Shown here: positions 54,419-62,479 of the stretch, one piece after another | Layout: each line of letters starts with the position of its first letter | How positions within the stretch are numbered: the first letter of the stretch is position 1 | Assembly: GCA_963717955.1 (NCBI GenBank) | Contig: CAVQXR010000001.1 | Coordinates: 434,001 to 498,000 of the forward strand | Direction: 5' to 3' | Source of the DNA: CAVQXR01 sp963717955 | GTDB taxonomy: Bacteria; Actinomycetota; Thermoleophilia; Gaiellales; Gaiellaceae | DNA length: 64,000 nt | Translations under genes and position numbers: made by a program | The notes under the pieces: generated by a model | Told to the model about the DNA's origin: nothing | Database searches by the model: none | What the model saw: the letters and a program-made list of their open reading frames with translations, nothing else

Positions 54419-55118
54419 CGCACCGAGCCGTCAACAGGAGCTTGCGGCTCTCGCTGCGCTGGCGGCTGGCTGCGATCGCTGCCGCCTCGCGCAAGGGCGG
54501 ACACAGGTCGTGTTCGGATCGGGTGATCCCGACGCGGAGCTGATGCTCGTCGGGGAGGCTCCGGGCTTTCACGAGGACAGGCAGGGACTGCCGTTCGTCG
54601 GCGCAGCCGGTGCGCTGCTCGACCGGCTGCTCGAGTCGATCGGGCTGACGCGCGAGGCCGTCTACGTCGCCAACGTCCTCAAGTGCCGCCCGCCCGGCAA
54701 CCGCGATCCGCTCCCTGACGAGATCGAGCCGTGCGAGGGCTACCTGTTCCGGCAGATCGGGCTCGTGCAGCCGTCCGTCGTCGCCACCCTCGGCAACTTC
54801 GCGACCCGCCTGCTCTCGGGGAAGGAGCATGCGATCACGGGTATCCACGGGACGCCCGAGCAGCGCACCATCGGGGGCAGCCGCGTCACGCTGTACCCGC
54901 TCTACCACCCGGCGGCGGCCCTCTACACGCCGGCGATGCTCCGGACGCTCGAGGAGGACTTCGCCCGCCTCCCGGATCTCCTCGCCGCGACCGGCCGCGT
55001 CCCCGCGCGGTCGGGGCACGAGGGCGGCGCACTCGTCGTCTCGTTTCCCGCCCGCCCCGCCCCGCCCGGGGAGGCGGGCGAGCCGGCCGTCGGGGCGGGG
55101 CAGCTCGAGCTGTTCTGA
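54402..55118 (+). CDS. Family 4 uracil-DNA glycosylase (Fe-S)
   Basis: A 238-aa uracil-DNA glycosylase that excises uracil from DNA. The [4Fe-4S] ligands of family 4 are all present with canonical spacing: C24-x2-C27 and C95-x15-C111. Active-site motif 1 is GEAPGFHEDRQGLPFVG (about residues 51-67) and motif 2 is HPAAALY. A 40-aa Pro/Gly-rich tail ends in GQLELF, which resembles the QLxLF-type beta-clamp-binding motif; this is my reading, not shown. GTG start overlaps fmdB by 17 bp. Confidence 0.9.
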   Translation: MAAATDAPSRQQELAALAALAAGCDRCRLAQGRTQVVFGSGDPDAELMLVGEAPGFHEDRQGLPFVGAAGALLDRLLESIGLTREAVYVANVLKCRPPGNRDPLPDEIEPCEGYLFRQIGLVQPSVVATLGNFATRLLSGKEHAITGIHGTPEQRTIGGSRVTLYPLYHPAAALYTPAMLRTLEEDFARLPDLLAATGRVPARSGHEGGALVVSFPARPAPPGEAGEPAVGAGQLELF

Positions 55119-55165
55119 GCCGCCGGCTGCCGGACGCGGGGCCCTGCTCGTCTACCCTGTTCGCC

Positions 55166-55624
55166 ATGATCCAGCTCGAGTCGTCCTCCGCCGAGGAGAC
55201 CGGGCGCGTCGCGACAGCTCTCGCGCGGAGGCTCGAGCCCGGTGATCTCGTTCTGTTGCGGGGGGAGCTCGGCACCGGCAAGACGACGTTCGTCCGCGCC
55301 GCTTGCCGGGCGCTCGGGGTCGAGGGGCGCGTGACGAGCCCCACGTTCACGATCGGCCACCGCTACAGCGGGTCGGTGCCGGTGTCCCACCTCGACCTGT
55401 ACCGGTTCGAGCGCGTGTCGGACGCCGAGTGGGGCGATCTCGAGCCGTACTTCGACGGCGCGGTGGTCTTCGTCGAATGGCCCGAGGCCGGGGAGGGCTG
55501 CCTCCCGCTTGCCCGCGTCGATGTCCGGCTCGAGCACCGCGGGGGAGATCGCCGGCTGCTCACGATCGACGCCCCGGGCCCCGTCGAGGCCGCCCTTCGC
55601 AGCGATGCTCCTGCTCGCGTTTGA
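55166..55624 (+). CDS. tsaE: tRNA threonylcarbamoyladenosine biosynthesis ATPase TsaE
   Basis: A 152-aa P-loop protein needed for t6A37 formation with TsaB and TsaD. Walker A is GELGTGKTT (residues about 33-41), switch region SPTFTIGHRY and Walker-B-like HLDLYRF. Length matches the family. ATG at 55166 with TACCCT 7 nt upstream and no ribosome binding site; it appears to start the t6A operon. Its 3' end overlaps tsaB by 20 bp. Confidence 0.93.
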   Translation: MIQLESSSAEETGRVATALARRLEPGDLVLLRGELGTGKTTFVRAACRALGVEGRVTSPTFTIGHRYSGSVPVSHLDLYRFERVSDAEWGDLEPYFDGAVVFVEWPEAGEGCLPLARVDVRLEHRGGDRRLLTIDAPGPVEAALRSDAPARV

Positions 55625-56219
55625 CACCGCGACCGAGGTCGCGACGGTCGCGCTCGTGGCAGGCGAGCACGTGCTCGGAGAGCGGGTCACGTCCGCGGCG
55701 CGGCTGCTCGAGACCGTCGAGGATCTCGCCTCGCAGGCCGGCATCGATCCGCGCGGGCTCGAGGGGATCGCCGTCGGCGTCGGCCCGGGACGGTACACGA
55801 GCCTTCGGATGGGCCTCGTGACCGCCCGGACGCTCTCGTTCGCGCTCGGGGCGCCCGTCGCGGGGGTCTCGACGCTCGAGGCGCTCGCCGCCGGCGCGCC
55901 CGGGGCGATACCGCTGATCGACGCCAGGCGGCGTGAGGTGTTCACGCTGGCGGGCGGCCGGCCGGTGTGCGTCGTTCCGACCAGCCTGCCGACCCCGGCC
56001 GGCGGCCTCTGCGTCGGAGACGGCGCGGTCCGCTACCGCCGTCTCCTCGAGGAGGCAGGTGCGACGGTGCCTCCGGACGACGACCCGCGGCATCTGCCGC
56101 GGGCCCGCTTCCACGCGCGGCTTGCCACCTCGTTCGGCGAGGCGGAGCTCGTCGAGCCCGTCTACCTGCGCGCGCCCGACGCCGACGAGGCTCGTGCGAG
56201 GGCAGGTGGCCGGCCGTGA
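55605..56219 (+). CDS. tsaB: tRNA threonylcarbamoyladenosine biosynthesis protein TsaB
   Basis: A 204-aa ASKHA-fold partner of TsaD: LLLAFDTATEVATVAL (residues 2-17), LLETVEDLASQAG, GVGPGRYTSLRMGL near residue 68 and PLIDARRREVF. No catalytic site of its own; it forms the TsaB-TsaD platform for tRNA modification. Overlaps tsaE upstream and rimI downstream, giving a compact tsaE-tsaB-rimI-tsaD operon. Confidence 0.93.
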   Translation: MLLLAFDTATEVATVALVAGEHVLGERVTSAARLLETVEDLASQAGIDPRGLEGIAVGVGPGRYTSLRMGLVTARTLSFALGAPVAGVSTLEALAAGAPGAIPLIDARRREVFTLAGGRPVCVVPTSLPTPAGGLCVGDGAVRYRRLLEEAGATVPPDDDPRHLPRARFHARLATSFGEAELVEPVYLRAPDADEARARAGGRP

Positions 56220-56695
56220 CGATCGAGCTCCGGCCGCTCGTGCCCGTCGACCTGGCCGAGATCGAGCGGATCGAGCGGCAGTCGATGCCGACGCCCTGGT
56301 CACGCTCGATGTTCGCAGGCGAGCTCGCGAAGCCGTCGTCTCATTGCCGCGGCGCGTTCCACACCGGAACCGACCGGCTCGTCGGCTATGTGATCGTCTC
56401 CCGGTACGTCGACGCGTGGCACATCATGAACGTCGCGGTCGACATCCCCTACCGGCGCCGGGGAATCGCGCGCCGCCTCCTCGAGGACCTCTTCGCGACC
56501 ACCGCCGCCGACGGCCTGCGGGGCTACACGCTCGAGGTGCGCGTCTCGAACCGCCAGGCGATCCGGCTCTACGAGGTGCTCGGGTTCAGGACGAGCGGGG
56601 TCCGGCGCGGCTACTACACGGACAACCGGGAGGACGCCTACGTGATGTGGAAGGGGCCGGCGGCGCACGAGAACGGCGAGGGGGAGTCGCCGTGA
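56216..56695 (+). CDS. rimI: Ribosomal-protein-alanine N-acetyltransferase
   Basis: A 159-aa GNAT acetyltransferase. Acetyl-CoA pyrophosphate loop is PYRRRGIARRLLEDL (about residues 80-95), preceded by HIMNVAVD; motif B is YTLEVRVSNRQAIRLYEVLGF and the end YYTDNREDAYVMW. Known to acetylate S18 N-terminally, though actinobacterial RimI may act more widely. GTG start overlaps tsaB and the stop overlaps tsaD, the usual order in this operon. Confidence 0.92.
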   Translation: MTIELRPLVPVDLAEIERIERQSMPTPWSRSMFAGELAKPSSHCRGAFHTGTDRLVGYVIVSRYVDAWHIMNVAVDIPYRRRGIARRLLEDLFATTAADGLRGYTLEVRVSNRQAIRLYEVLGFRTSGVRRGYYTDNREDAYVMWKGPAAHENGEGESP

Positions 56696-57693
56696 TCCTC
56701 GGGCTCGAGACCTCGTGCGACGAGACGGCGGCCGCGTGCGTGACGTCGGAGGGCAGGGTGCTGTCGAGCGTCGTCGCCTCTCAGGCCGAGCTGCACGCGC
56801 GCTACGGCGGGGTCGTGCCGGAGGTCGCCTCCCGCCGCCATCTCGAGCTCGCCGTCCCCGTCGTCCACGACGCGCTCGAGCGCGCGGGCGCGACACTCGC
56901 AGACGCCGACAGCGTGGCGGTGACCCGCGGGCCGGGGCTGATCGGCGCGCTGCTCGTCGGGCTGTCGGCGGCGAAGGCCCTTGCCTGGGCCCACCGTCTG
57001 CCGCTGACACCGGTCGACCACCTCCACGGGCACGTCGCCTCGCTGTTCCTGCGGCCGCCCGACGGAGACGCATCTTCCGGGGCGGGGAGCCTGCCGCTCG
57101 AGCCGCCCTTCGTCTGCCTGCTCGCGAGCGGCGGCCACACGATGCTGCTCGAGGTCCGCGACCGTGCCGGCTTCCGCGTGCTGGGCTCGACGCTCGACGA
57201 CGCGGCGGGTGAGGCATTCGACAAGGGCGCGCGCCTGCTCGGGCTCGGCTACCCGGGCGGCGCGGCGCTCGACCGGGCGGCCGGGGGTGGAGACGCTACC
57301 GCCTACCGGTTCCCGGTCGCCCGCGTCCCCGGCCACGAGTTCTCCTTCTCCGGGGTCAAGACGGCGTTGCTGTACGCCGTTCGCGAGCTCGGGCCGGACG
57401 AGCTCGAGCGGGCGCGGGCCGATCTGGCGGCGAGCTACCAGCACGCGATCGTGCGGGCGCTCGTCGAGAAGACGGCCCGTGCGCTGCAGGCAACCGGGCT
57501 CGAGCGGCTCGGAGTCGTCGGCGGGGTCGCCGCGAACTCGGAGCTGCGCGCCCGCCTCGCCGAGCTGGGAGCGGTCCCGGCGCCCCTGTCGCTCTGCACC
57601 GACAACGCGGCCATGATCGCGTCCGCCGCCCGGTATGCCCCGTCCGTACGGTTTCCAGGCTATCTTGCACTCGATGCGTACGCCACGGCCTAG
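56692..57693 (+). CDS. tsaD: tRNA N6-adenosine threonylcarbamoyltransferase TsaD
   Basis: Catalytic ASKHA-type enzyme of t6A synthesis; 333 aa. ILGLETSCDETAAA (residues 2-15), VPEVASRRHLE, the metal histidines H110 and H114 in VDHLHGHVAS, ASGGHT near residue 145, and GVKTALLY and GVAANSELR in the second domain. GTG at 56692 overlaps the rimI stop. The start of the downstream protease lies within its last 20 bp. Confidence 0.95.
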   Translation: MILGLETSCDETAAACVTSEGRVLSSVVASQAELHARYGGVVPEVASRRHLELAVPVVHDALERAGATLADADSVAVTRGPGLIGALLVGLSAAKALAWAHRLPLTPVDHLHGHVASLFLRPPDGDASSGAGSLPLEPPFVCLLASGGHTMLLEVRDRAGFRVLGSTLDDAAGEAFDKGARLLGLGYPGGAALDRAAGGGDATAYRFPVARVPGHEFSFSGVKTALLYAVRELGPDELERARADLAASYQHAIVRALVEKTARALQATGLERLGVVGGVAANSELRARLAELGAVPAPLSLCTDNAAMIASAARYAPSVRFPGYLALDAYATA

Positions 57694-60265
57694 GTGGGCG
57701 GTCGCCACGGTGCTCGTAGCCGCGGCGACGCTGACGCTCGCGGCCGTGGCGCTCGGCGGCGGAGCGGGCGAGGCGGAGAGCTGGCGCTCGGCATTCGAGC
57801 GGCGCGGGCAGTTCGATCTCCGGGGACGCGTGATCGTCGTCCTGGCATCGCCGTCGCTCGCCGACCGGGTCGCGGCCGGCGAAGGGCTCCCGTCGGCGAA
57901 GGTGCAACGTCAGCTGGCCCGCGAGACGGACGTGCTGCAGCGGCGCCTCGTCGCCGCGCTTCGCCGGCAAGGCGTGGCCATCCGCCGCGACCGTGTGTAC
58001 ACGCTCGTCCTGAACGGCTTCTCGACGGTGGTCGACGCCCGGGCGCTCGCCGCGCTCGAACGGACGCCCGGCGTCGCGGGTGTGTACCCGGTGCGTGCGG
58101 TCTATCCCGCCGCGTTGACGGCAAGGGCCGCCGCGTTCCGGGCGACGTCACCCCCGCTCGCCCTTCCGGGGAGCACCGGGGCGGGCGTCACGGTCGCGCT
58201 GCTCGACTCCGGCGTCGACCGGCAGCATCCCTCCCTGACCGGCAGGGTGCTCTTCGGGGTCGATCTTCTCGGACGGGATGCGAGTGCCGAGCCGGGGAAG
58301 CGGCCAGGGTCCGGCGAGCTCGAGACGCACGGAACGCGAATGGCCGCTCTCGTCGTCGGGCGCAGCGGTCAGGGAACGGCACCGGACGCGCGGATCCTCC
58401 CGATCCGGATCCTGGGCTGGCGGCGCACCGTCGACGGCTCGTACGAGGAGGCCGGCACGGGCGATGCCCTGCTCGCCGGTCTCGAGCGGGCCGTCGACCC
58501 GGACGGCGACGGGGACGTCGAGGACGCGGTTCGCATCGCCCTCGCGCCGATCGTCGAGCCGTACGCCTCGTTCCCCGACAGCCCGGAGAGCCGCGCGGTC
58601 GAGGGCGCGGCGCGCCTCGGCACCCTCGTCGTCGCTGCCGTCGGCAACGACGGCCCCGGCGGCGAAGGCGGAGCAGGCACGGTCGGGGCGCCCGCCTCGG
58701 CCGACGCGGCCCTGGCGGTGGGGGCAGCAGATCTCCGTCCCGCGGTCGAGCGCGTGCGGATCACGGTCGCGTCCGCCGGCGCAACGCTCTTCTCGGGTGC
58801 CGTGAGGCTGCTCGGCGGCCTGGCACCCGACGGGTCGCTCCAGGTACCCGTCGTGGCTCTCCGCGGTCCGACCCTCTCCGACCCAGGGCGGCCCGCGGCC
58901 GTCCTGGCGCCCGGGCTGGCCCGGGGCGACCTCCTCGACGTCGAAGGGAGGAGCCTCGTCGCCGGAAAGGCTCTGGTCGTTCCCGCAGACGGGCGCCCGC
59001 TGCGGTCGCGGGTCGCGAACGCCGCGCGTGCCGGCGCCCGCGCGGTCGTCGTCTACGGCACGACGCTGCCGGGCGGGTCGCTCGGCCTCGAGGAGCGCGC
59101 CGCGATCACGACGGTCGCGCTCCCTGCCCGTGCGGGCGCGAGCATCGAGCGGGCGCTCGCGGGCGAGGGGGCGGTCCGGATCACGATCGAGCCGACCGCG
59201 CCCCCGGAGCGCAACGCGGGTGCCGAGCAGGTGGCCCCGTTCTCCTCGGGAGGGGTCTCGTCGGGCGGCCGGCCGAAGCCCGACGTCGTTGCTCCCGGCG
59301 TCGCACTGCTCACCGCCGACCCGCGAGGGGCCGCGGACGGGGCCCCTCGCTACGCGATCGTGAGCGGCACGAGCGTGGCGGCGGCGGTCGCTGCGGGCGC
59401 GGCCGCGCTCGTCGCATCCCAGCGACCGGAGCTCGACGCGGCGGCGCTGCGCGCCGTCCTGGTCGGTGGCGCGCGACAGCTCACGGGCCTGCCGACCCAG
59501 CCGATCACGCGCGCGGGCGCCGGCATGCTCGATCCGGTCGCGGCCGATGCCGCGGAAGTGGTGGCGGAGCCTGCCACGCTGGCCGCCGGGCGCTGGACGA
59601 CGGCCGGATGGTCGGCGGTCGTGCCCGTTCGCGTCCGCAACGTCTCGATCAGGAGCCTGCGGGTGAGTCTCGGCCTCGTGGTCGACGGGGACGAGGCGAC
59701 GCTGACCCTCACCGCCCGTCCCGCCGCCCTCGACCTCGCACCGGGCGAGGAGGCGACGATCCAGCTGCTCGTGCAGTCACGGGATCGCGCGCTCGTGCGG
59801 TCGACGCTCTCGGGCGTCGTCGTTCTCTCGCCCGAGGGCGGGCCTCCCGCCCGGGTCCCGTGGGCCGCGGTCGTCGCTCCGGCCGCGGGAGCGCTCGTCG
59901 GGGACGCGGCGCTGACGAGCGCGAGCATCGTTCCCTCCCGCAAGGGCACGCCGCCCGCGTCGATCCTGACCTTCCGCGCCGGCGGCGTCACGGTGACGTC
60001 CGGCGGCACCGTGGTCGAGCCCGTCGGACGGCTCGACGTCGAGATCTGGCGCGACGGCGTGCGGCTCGGCGCCGTCGCCCGGCTGCGAGACCTCCTTCCC
60101 GGTCGTTACGCGGTCGCGATCACGGGCCGTGGGCCCGACGGGCGGCGCCTGTCCCCCGGGCGGTACCAGCTGGTGCTGCGGGCGGAGGGAGCCGCACCCT
60201 CGGAGGGCGGGGCCGGTCGCTCTGCCGTCGCGGTGTCGTTCGAGATCGAGCGCCGCGGCCGATGA
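57674..60265 (+). CDS. Secreted subtilisin-like (S8) serine protease
   Basis: An 863-aa exported protease. N-terminal signal/anchor RWAVATVLVAAATLTLAAVAL (residues 7-27), inhibitor_I9-like propeptide region (about 50-145), and S8 catalytic domain with D178 (LLDSGVDRQHP), H219 (ETHGTR), oxyanion Asn in AAVGNDGPGG and S567 (SGTSVAAAVA). A PA-type domain (about 400-520, with RSRVANAARAGARAVVVYG) sits between His and Ser. The C-terminal 250 residues form beta-rich domains, probably for surface retention. ATG 57674 is inside the tsaD end; TATCTT lies 7 nt upstream, so it has its own promoter. Confidence 0.88.
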   Translation: MRTPRPRWAVATVLVAAATLTLAAVALGGGAGEAESWRSAFERRGQFDLRGRVIVVLASPSLADRVAAGEGLPSAKVQRQLARETDVLQRRLVAALRRQGVAIRRDRVYTLVLNGFSTVVDARALAALERTPGVAGVYPVRAVYPAALTARAAAFRATSPPLALPGSTGAGVTVALLDSGVDRQHPSLTGRVLFGVDLLGRDASAEPGKRPGSGELETHGTRMAALVVGRSGQGTAPDARILPIRILGWRRTVDGSYEEAGTGDALLAGLERAVDPDGDGDVEDAVRIALAPIVEPYASFPDSPESRAVEGAARLGTLVVAAVGNDGPGGEGGAGTVGAPASADAALAVGAADLRPAVERVRITVASAGATLFSGAVRLLGGLAPDGSLQVPVVALRGPTLSDPGRPAAVLAPGLARGDLLDVEGRSLVAGKALVVPADGRPLRSRVANAARAGARAVVVYGTTLPGGSLGLEERAAITTVALPARAGASIERALAGEGAVRITIEPTAPPERNAGAEQVAPFSSGGVSSGGRPKPDVVAPGVALLTADPRGAADGAPRYAIVSGTSVAAAVAAGAAALVASQRPELDAAALRAVLVGGARQLTGLPTQPITRAGAGMLDPVAADAAEVVAEPATLAAGRWTTAGWSAVVPVRVRNVSIRSLRVSLGLVVDGDEATLTLTARPAALDLAPGEEATIQLLVQSRDRALVRSTLSGVVVLSPEGGPPARVPWAAVVAPAAGALVGDAALTSASIVPSRKGTPPASILTFRAGGVTVTSGGTVVEPVGRLDVEIWRDGVRLGAVARLRDLLPGRYAVAITGRGPDGRRLSPGRYQLVLRAEGAAPSEGGAGRSAVAVSFEIERRGR

Positions 60266-60501
60266 CACCTGCCGTCCGCCTCTACCACGCGGCGGGCTGT
60301 CACCTCTGCGAAACCGCTCGCAGCGTCCTCGACCGAGTACGGGCGGAGATCCCCTTCGAGCTCGAGGCAGTCGACATCACCGGGAATCCCGACCTCGAGC
60401 GCGGATACCGCGAGCGGATCCCGGTGGTCGAGATCGGCGGCGAGGAGGCCTTCACGTACTTCGTGCACCCCGACACGCTGCGCCGGCGACTGCGCGGGTA
60501 G
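60262..60501 (+). CDS. Glutaredoxin family protein
   Basis: A 79-aa thioredoxin-fold protein with the redox pair C-x2-C in AAGCHLCETA (residues 10-19) and cis-Pro in RIPVVEIGG. It is the DUF836/glutaredoxin-like small type found next to rex in actinobacteria such as Streptomyces. ATG overlaps the protease stop; rex follows after 55 bp with its own promoter-like box. Confidence 0.88.
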   Translation: MTPAVRLYHAAGCHLCETARSVLDRVRAEIPFELEAVDITGNPDLERGYRERIPVVEIGGEEAFTYFVHPDTLRRRLRG

Positions 60502-60556
60502 CACCGATCGGTTCCCCCCCGGGTCGCGGCCTGGGAATCGCTATCCTCTGACGCCG

Positions 60557-61213
60557 ATGACCTCCGGACCAGATCTCGAGACGGACAGGACGACGGACGA
60601 CCGGCTGACGGTCGGCGTCGCCTCGCGCCTGAGCCGGTACCTCCAGGTGCTCACCCAGGCGAAGAAGATGGGCAAGGAGCGGATCTCCTCGCAGGAGATG
60701 AGCGAGTACACGAACATCAACGCGACGCAGATCCGTCGCGACCTCTCCGGCTTCGGCCGGTTCGGCAAGCGGGGCGTCGGGTACTCGATCGACCTGCTCC
60801 TCGCCGAGATCCGGAAGATCCTGCGCACGCAGGGCCAGCACAACATCGCGCTCGTCGGCGCCGGCCGGCTCGGCTCGGCGATCGCGAGCGCGACGGTGTT
60901 CGCCGATCACGGGTTCAACATCGCCGCGGTCTTCGACACCGATCACGCAAAGGTCGGAACGCCGATCGGGCAGACCGTGGTCTCCGACTACGGCTCGATG
61001 GCCGCCCTCGTCCGCGAGCGCAACATCATCGTCGGCGTGCTCGCCGTCCCCGCCGAATCGGCCCAGCGTGCGACGGACGATCTCGTGGCGGCCGGGGTGA
61101 AGATCGTCTTCAACTACTCCGAGGCCCTGCTCAACGTGCCGGCCGACGTCACGGTGCACACGACGAATCCGGCCGCCGAGCTTCTCTACGCGCTGTACTT
61201 CTACCTCACCTGA
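60557..61213 (+). CDS. rex: Redox-sensing transcriptional repressor Rex
   Basis: A 218-aa NADH/NAD+-sensing repressor of respiratory and fermentation genes. N-terminal winged helix (RLSRYLQVLTQA, SSQEMSEYTNINATQIRRDLS, FGRFGKRGVGY, residues about 18-78) and a C-terminal Rossmann domain (IALVGAGRLGSAIA near residue 98) with domain-swapped helix at the end. ATG 60557 with TATCCT 9 nt upstream. I saw no clear Rex palindrome (TGTGAAC-type) before its start. hemA-type genes often found after rex are not here. Confidence 0.95.
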   Translation: MTSGPDLETDRTTDDRLTVGVASRLSRYLQVLTQAKKMGKERISSQEMSEYTNINATQIRRDLSGFGRFGKRGVGYSIDLLLAEIRKILRTQGQHNIALVGAGRLGSAIASATVFADHGFNIAAVFDTDHAKVGTPIGQTVVSDYGSMAALVRERNIIVGVLAVPAESAQRATDDLVAAGVKIVFNYSEALLNVPADVTVHTTNPAAELLYALYFYLT

Positions 61214-61249
61214 GGCGCCGGCCCGGCGCTCCACGCGGCGCCTGCCGCA

Positions 61250-61927
61250 CTAGGGAGCGACCACGACCTCGACGTCGCCGGCGGGGCGCCCGGCCAGGAG
61301 CCTCGCGACCTCCTCGGGGCCCGCCCCGACGATCGTGATCGTCACGCCTTCGGCGCGCACCGTGAGCCCGGCGTCCTCGAGGATCTTCACGACCTCCTCG
61401 ACCGGGCCGACGACGAGGACTGGCTGCGTCGCCGACGCGCTCTCGGTGGCGGCCGAGGGGCTCTCGACGGCGCCGCCTTCGGCCTCCTCGGACGCCGAGT
61501 CCTGGGCAGCCTCTCCCGCCGAGGCCTCGGCCTGGGCCTCGAGCACTGTCTCCGCGGCCGCCCGCTCGCTTGCCGCATCGTCCCCGTTCCCGCCGACGGT
61601 CAGGGAGACCGTCGCCGCGACGATCGCGACCGCGGCGACGGGCAGCACCACGAGCGCGAGCCGCCGGGGCGATTCCAGCCAGCGTCGCGTCCTCGGCTCC
61701 CGGTCCTGCGCGGGCAGCGAGCCGAGCACGGCCCGAAGCACGGTCGGCGGAAGCTCGAACCGCGGGGACGCCCGCAGCACGGCCCGACCGGCCTCGAGCT
61801 CCCGAAGGCCCGTCCGGCAGACGGCGCATCCCTCGAGGTGAGCCTCGGCGTCGGCGAGCTCGCGGCCGCCGAGCTCCTTCTCGCAGACCTCGAGCAGCTC
61901 GATCTCGCTCAGGTGCATCCCCGCCAT
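61250..61927 (-). CDS. Putative anti-sigma factor with zf-HC2 domain
   Basis: A 225-aa single-pass protein. Cytoplasmic zinc-binding anti-sigma domain with the H-x3-C-x2-C motif (AHLEGCAVC, about residues 28-37), one membrane helix (LALVVLPVAAVAIVAATVSL, about residues 90-110), an acidic Ala/Glu/Ser-rich linker, and a C-terminal extracytoplasmic domain of ~70 residues (VLVVGPVEEVVKILED). ATG overlaps the stop of the sigma factor gene (ATGA), the usual sigma/anti-sigma order. It probably binds and releases that sigma factor in response to an envelope signal. Confidence 0.85.
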   Translation of the reverse strand: MAGMHLSEIELLEVCEKELGGRELADAEAHLEGCAVCRTGLRELEAGRAVLRASPRFELPPTVLRAVLGSLPAQDREPRTRRWLESPRRLALVVLPVAAVAIVAATVSLTVGGNGDDAASERAAAETVLEAQAEASAGEAAQDSASEEAEGGAVESPSAATESASATQPVLVVGPVEEVVKILEDAGLTVRAEGVTITIVGAGPEEVARLLAGRPAGDVEVVVAP

Positions 61928-62475
61928 CAGTCCTTCGACTCCTCGCTGTCGCGCATCGTTCCAAGCAGGCGGGCGAGCTCCGTCCTGCCGCGGAAGATCC
62001 GCGACTTCACGGTGCCCTCGGGCACGGCGAGAACGGCCGCGATCTCGGCGTACGAGCGGCCCAGGACGTCGTACAGGATCACCGCCGCGCGGTAGGTCTC
62101 GTCGAGCCCCTCGAGCGCGCGCTGCAGGTCGCCCGAGAGCTCCCGCTCGAGGATCGCGTTCCGCGGGTCCGCCGGTTCCTGCACGTCGTCGAGCGGAACG
62201 CCGCCGCCGCGCGCGCTGCGGGCGCGCTGGTCGTGGATCGCGTTCAGGCAGATTCGGTAGAGCCACGTCGAGAAGCTCGCGTCCGCCCGGAAGCGGGGGA
62301 GGGCCTTCCAGGCGCGGATGAGCGTCTCCTGCACCGCGTCCTCGGCATCGGCCTGCGAGCCGAGCTGACGCACGGCCAGCGTGAAGAGGCGATGCTGCTC
62401 CCCCTCGACGAGCGTCGCGAATGCGCGCTCGTCGCCTTGCTGGGCGCGCCGGACGAGCTTTCCGTCAGGATCCAC
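61927..62475 (-). CDS. ECF-type RNA polymerase sigma factor
   Basis: A ~182-aa sigma-70 group 4 factor. Region 2 (LVRRAQQGDERAFATLV, DAEDAVQETLIRAWKAL, STWLYRICLNAIHD) and region 4 (YRAAVILYDVLGRSYAEIAAVL, VPEGTVKSRIFRGR) are both clear, with no region 3. GTG 62475 (protein VDPDGKLV) is preferred, four bases from the divergent glycosyltransferase ATG; GTG 62538 would add 21 residues overlapping that gene. Coupled to the anti-sigma gene by overlapping stop/start. Confidence 0.9.
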   Translation of the reverse strand: MDPDGKLVRRAQQGDERAFATLVEGEQHRLFTLAVRQLGSQADAEDAVQETLIRAWKALPRFRADASFSTWLYRICLNAIHDQRARSARGGGVPLDDVQEPADPRNAILERELSGDLQRALEGLDETYRAAVILYDVLGRSYAEIAAVLAVPEGTVKSRIFRGRTELARLLGTMRDSEESKD

Positions 62476-62479
62476 GTGG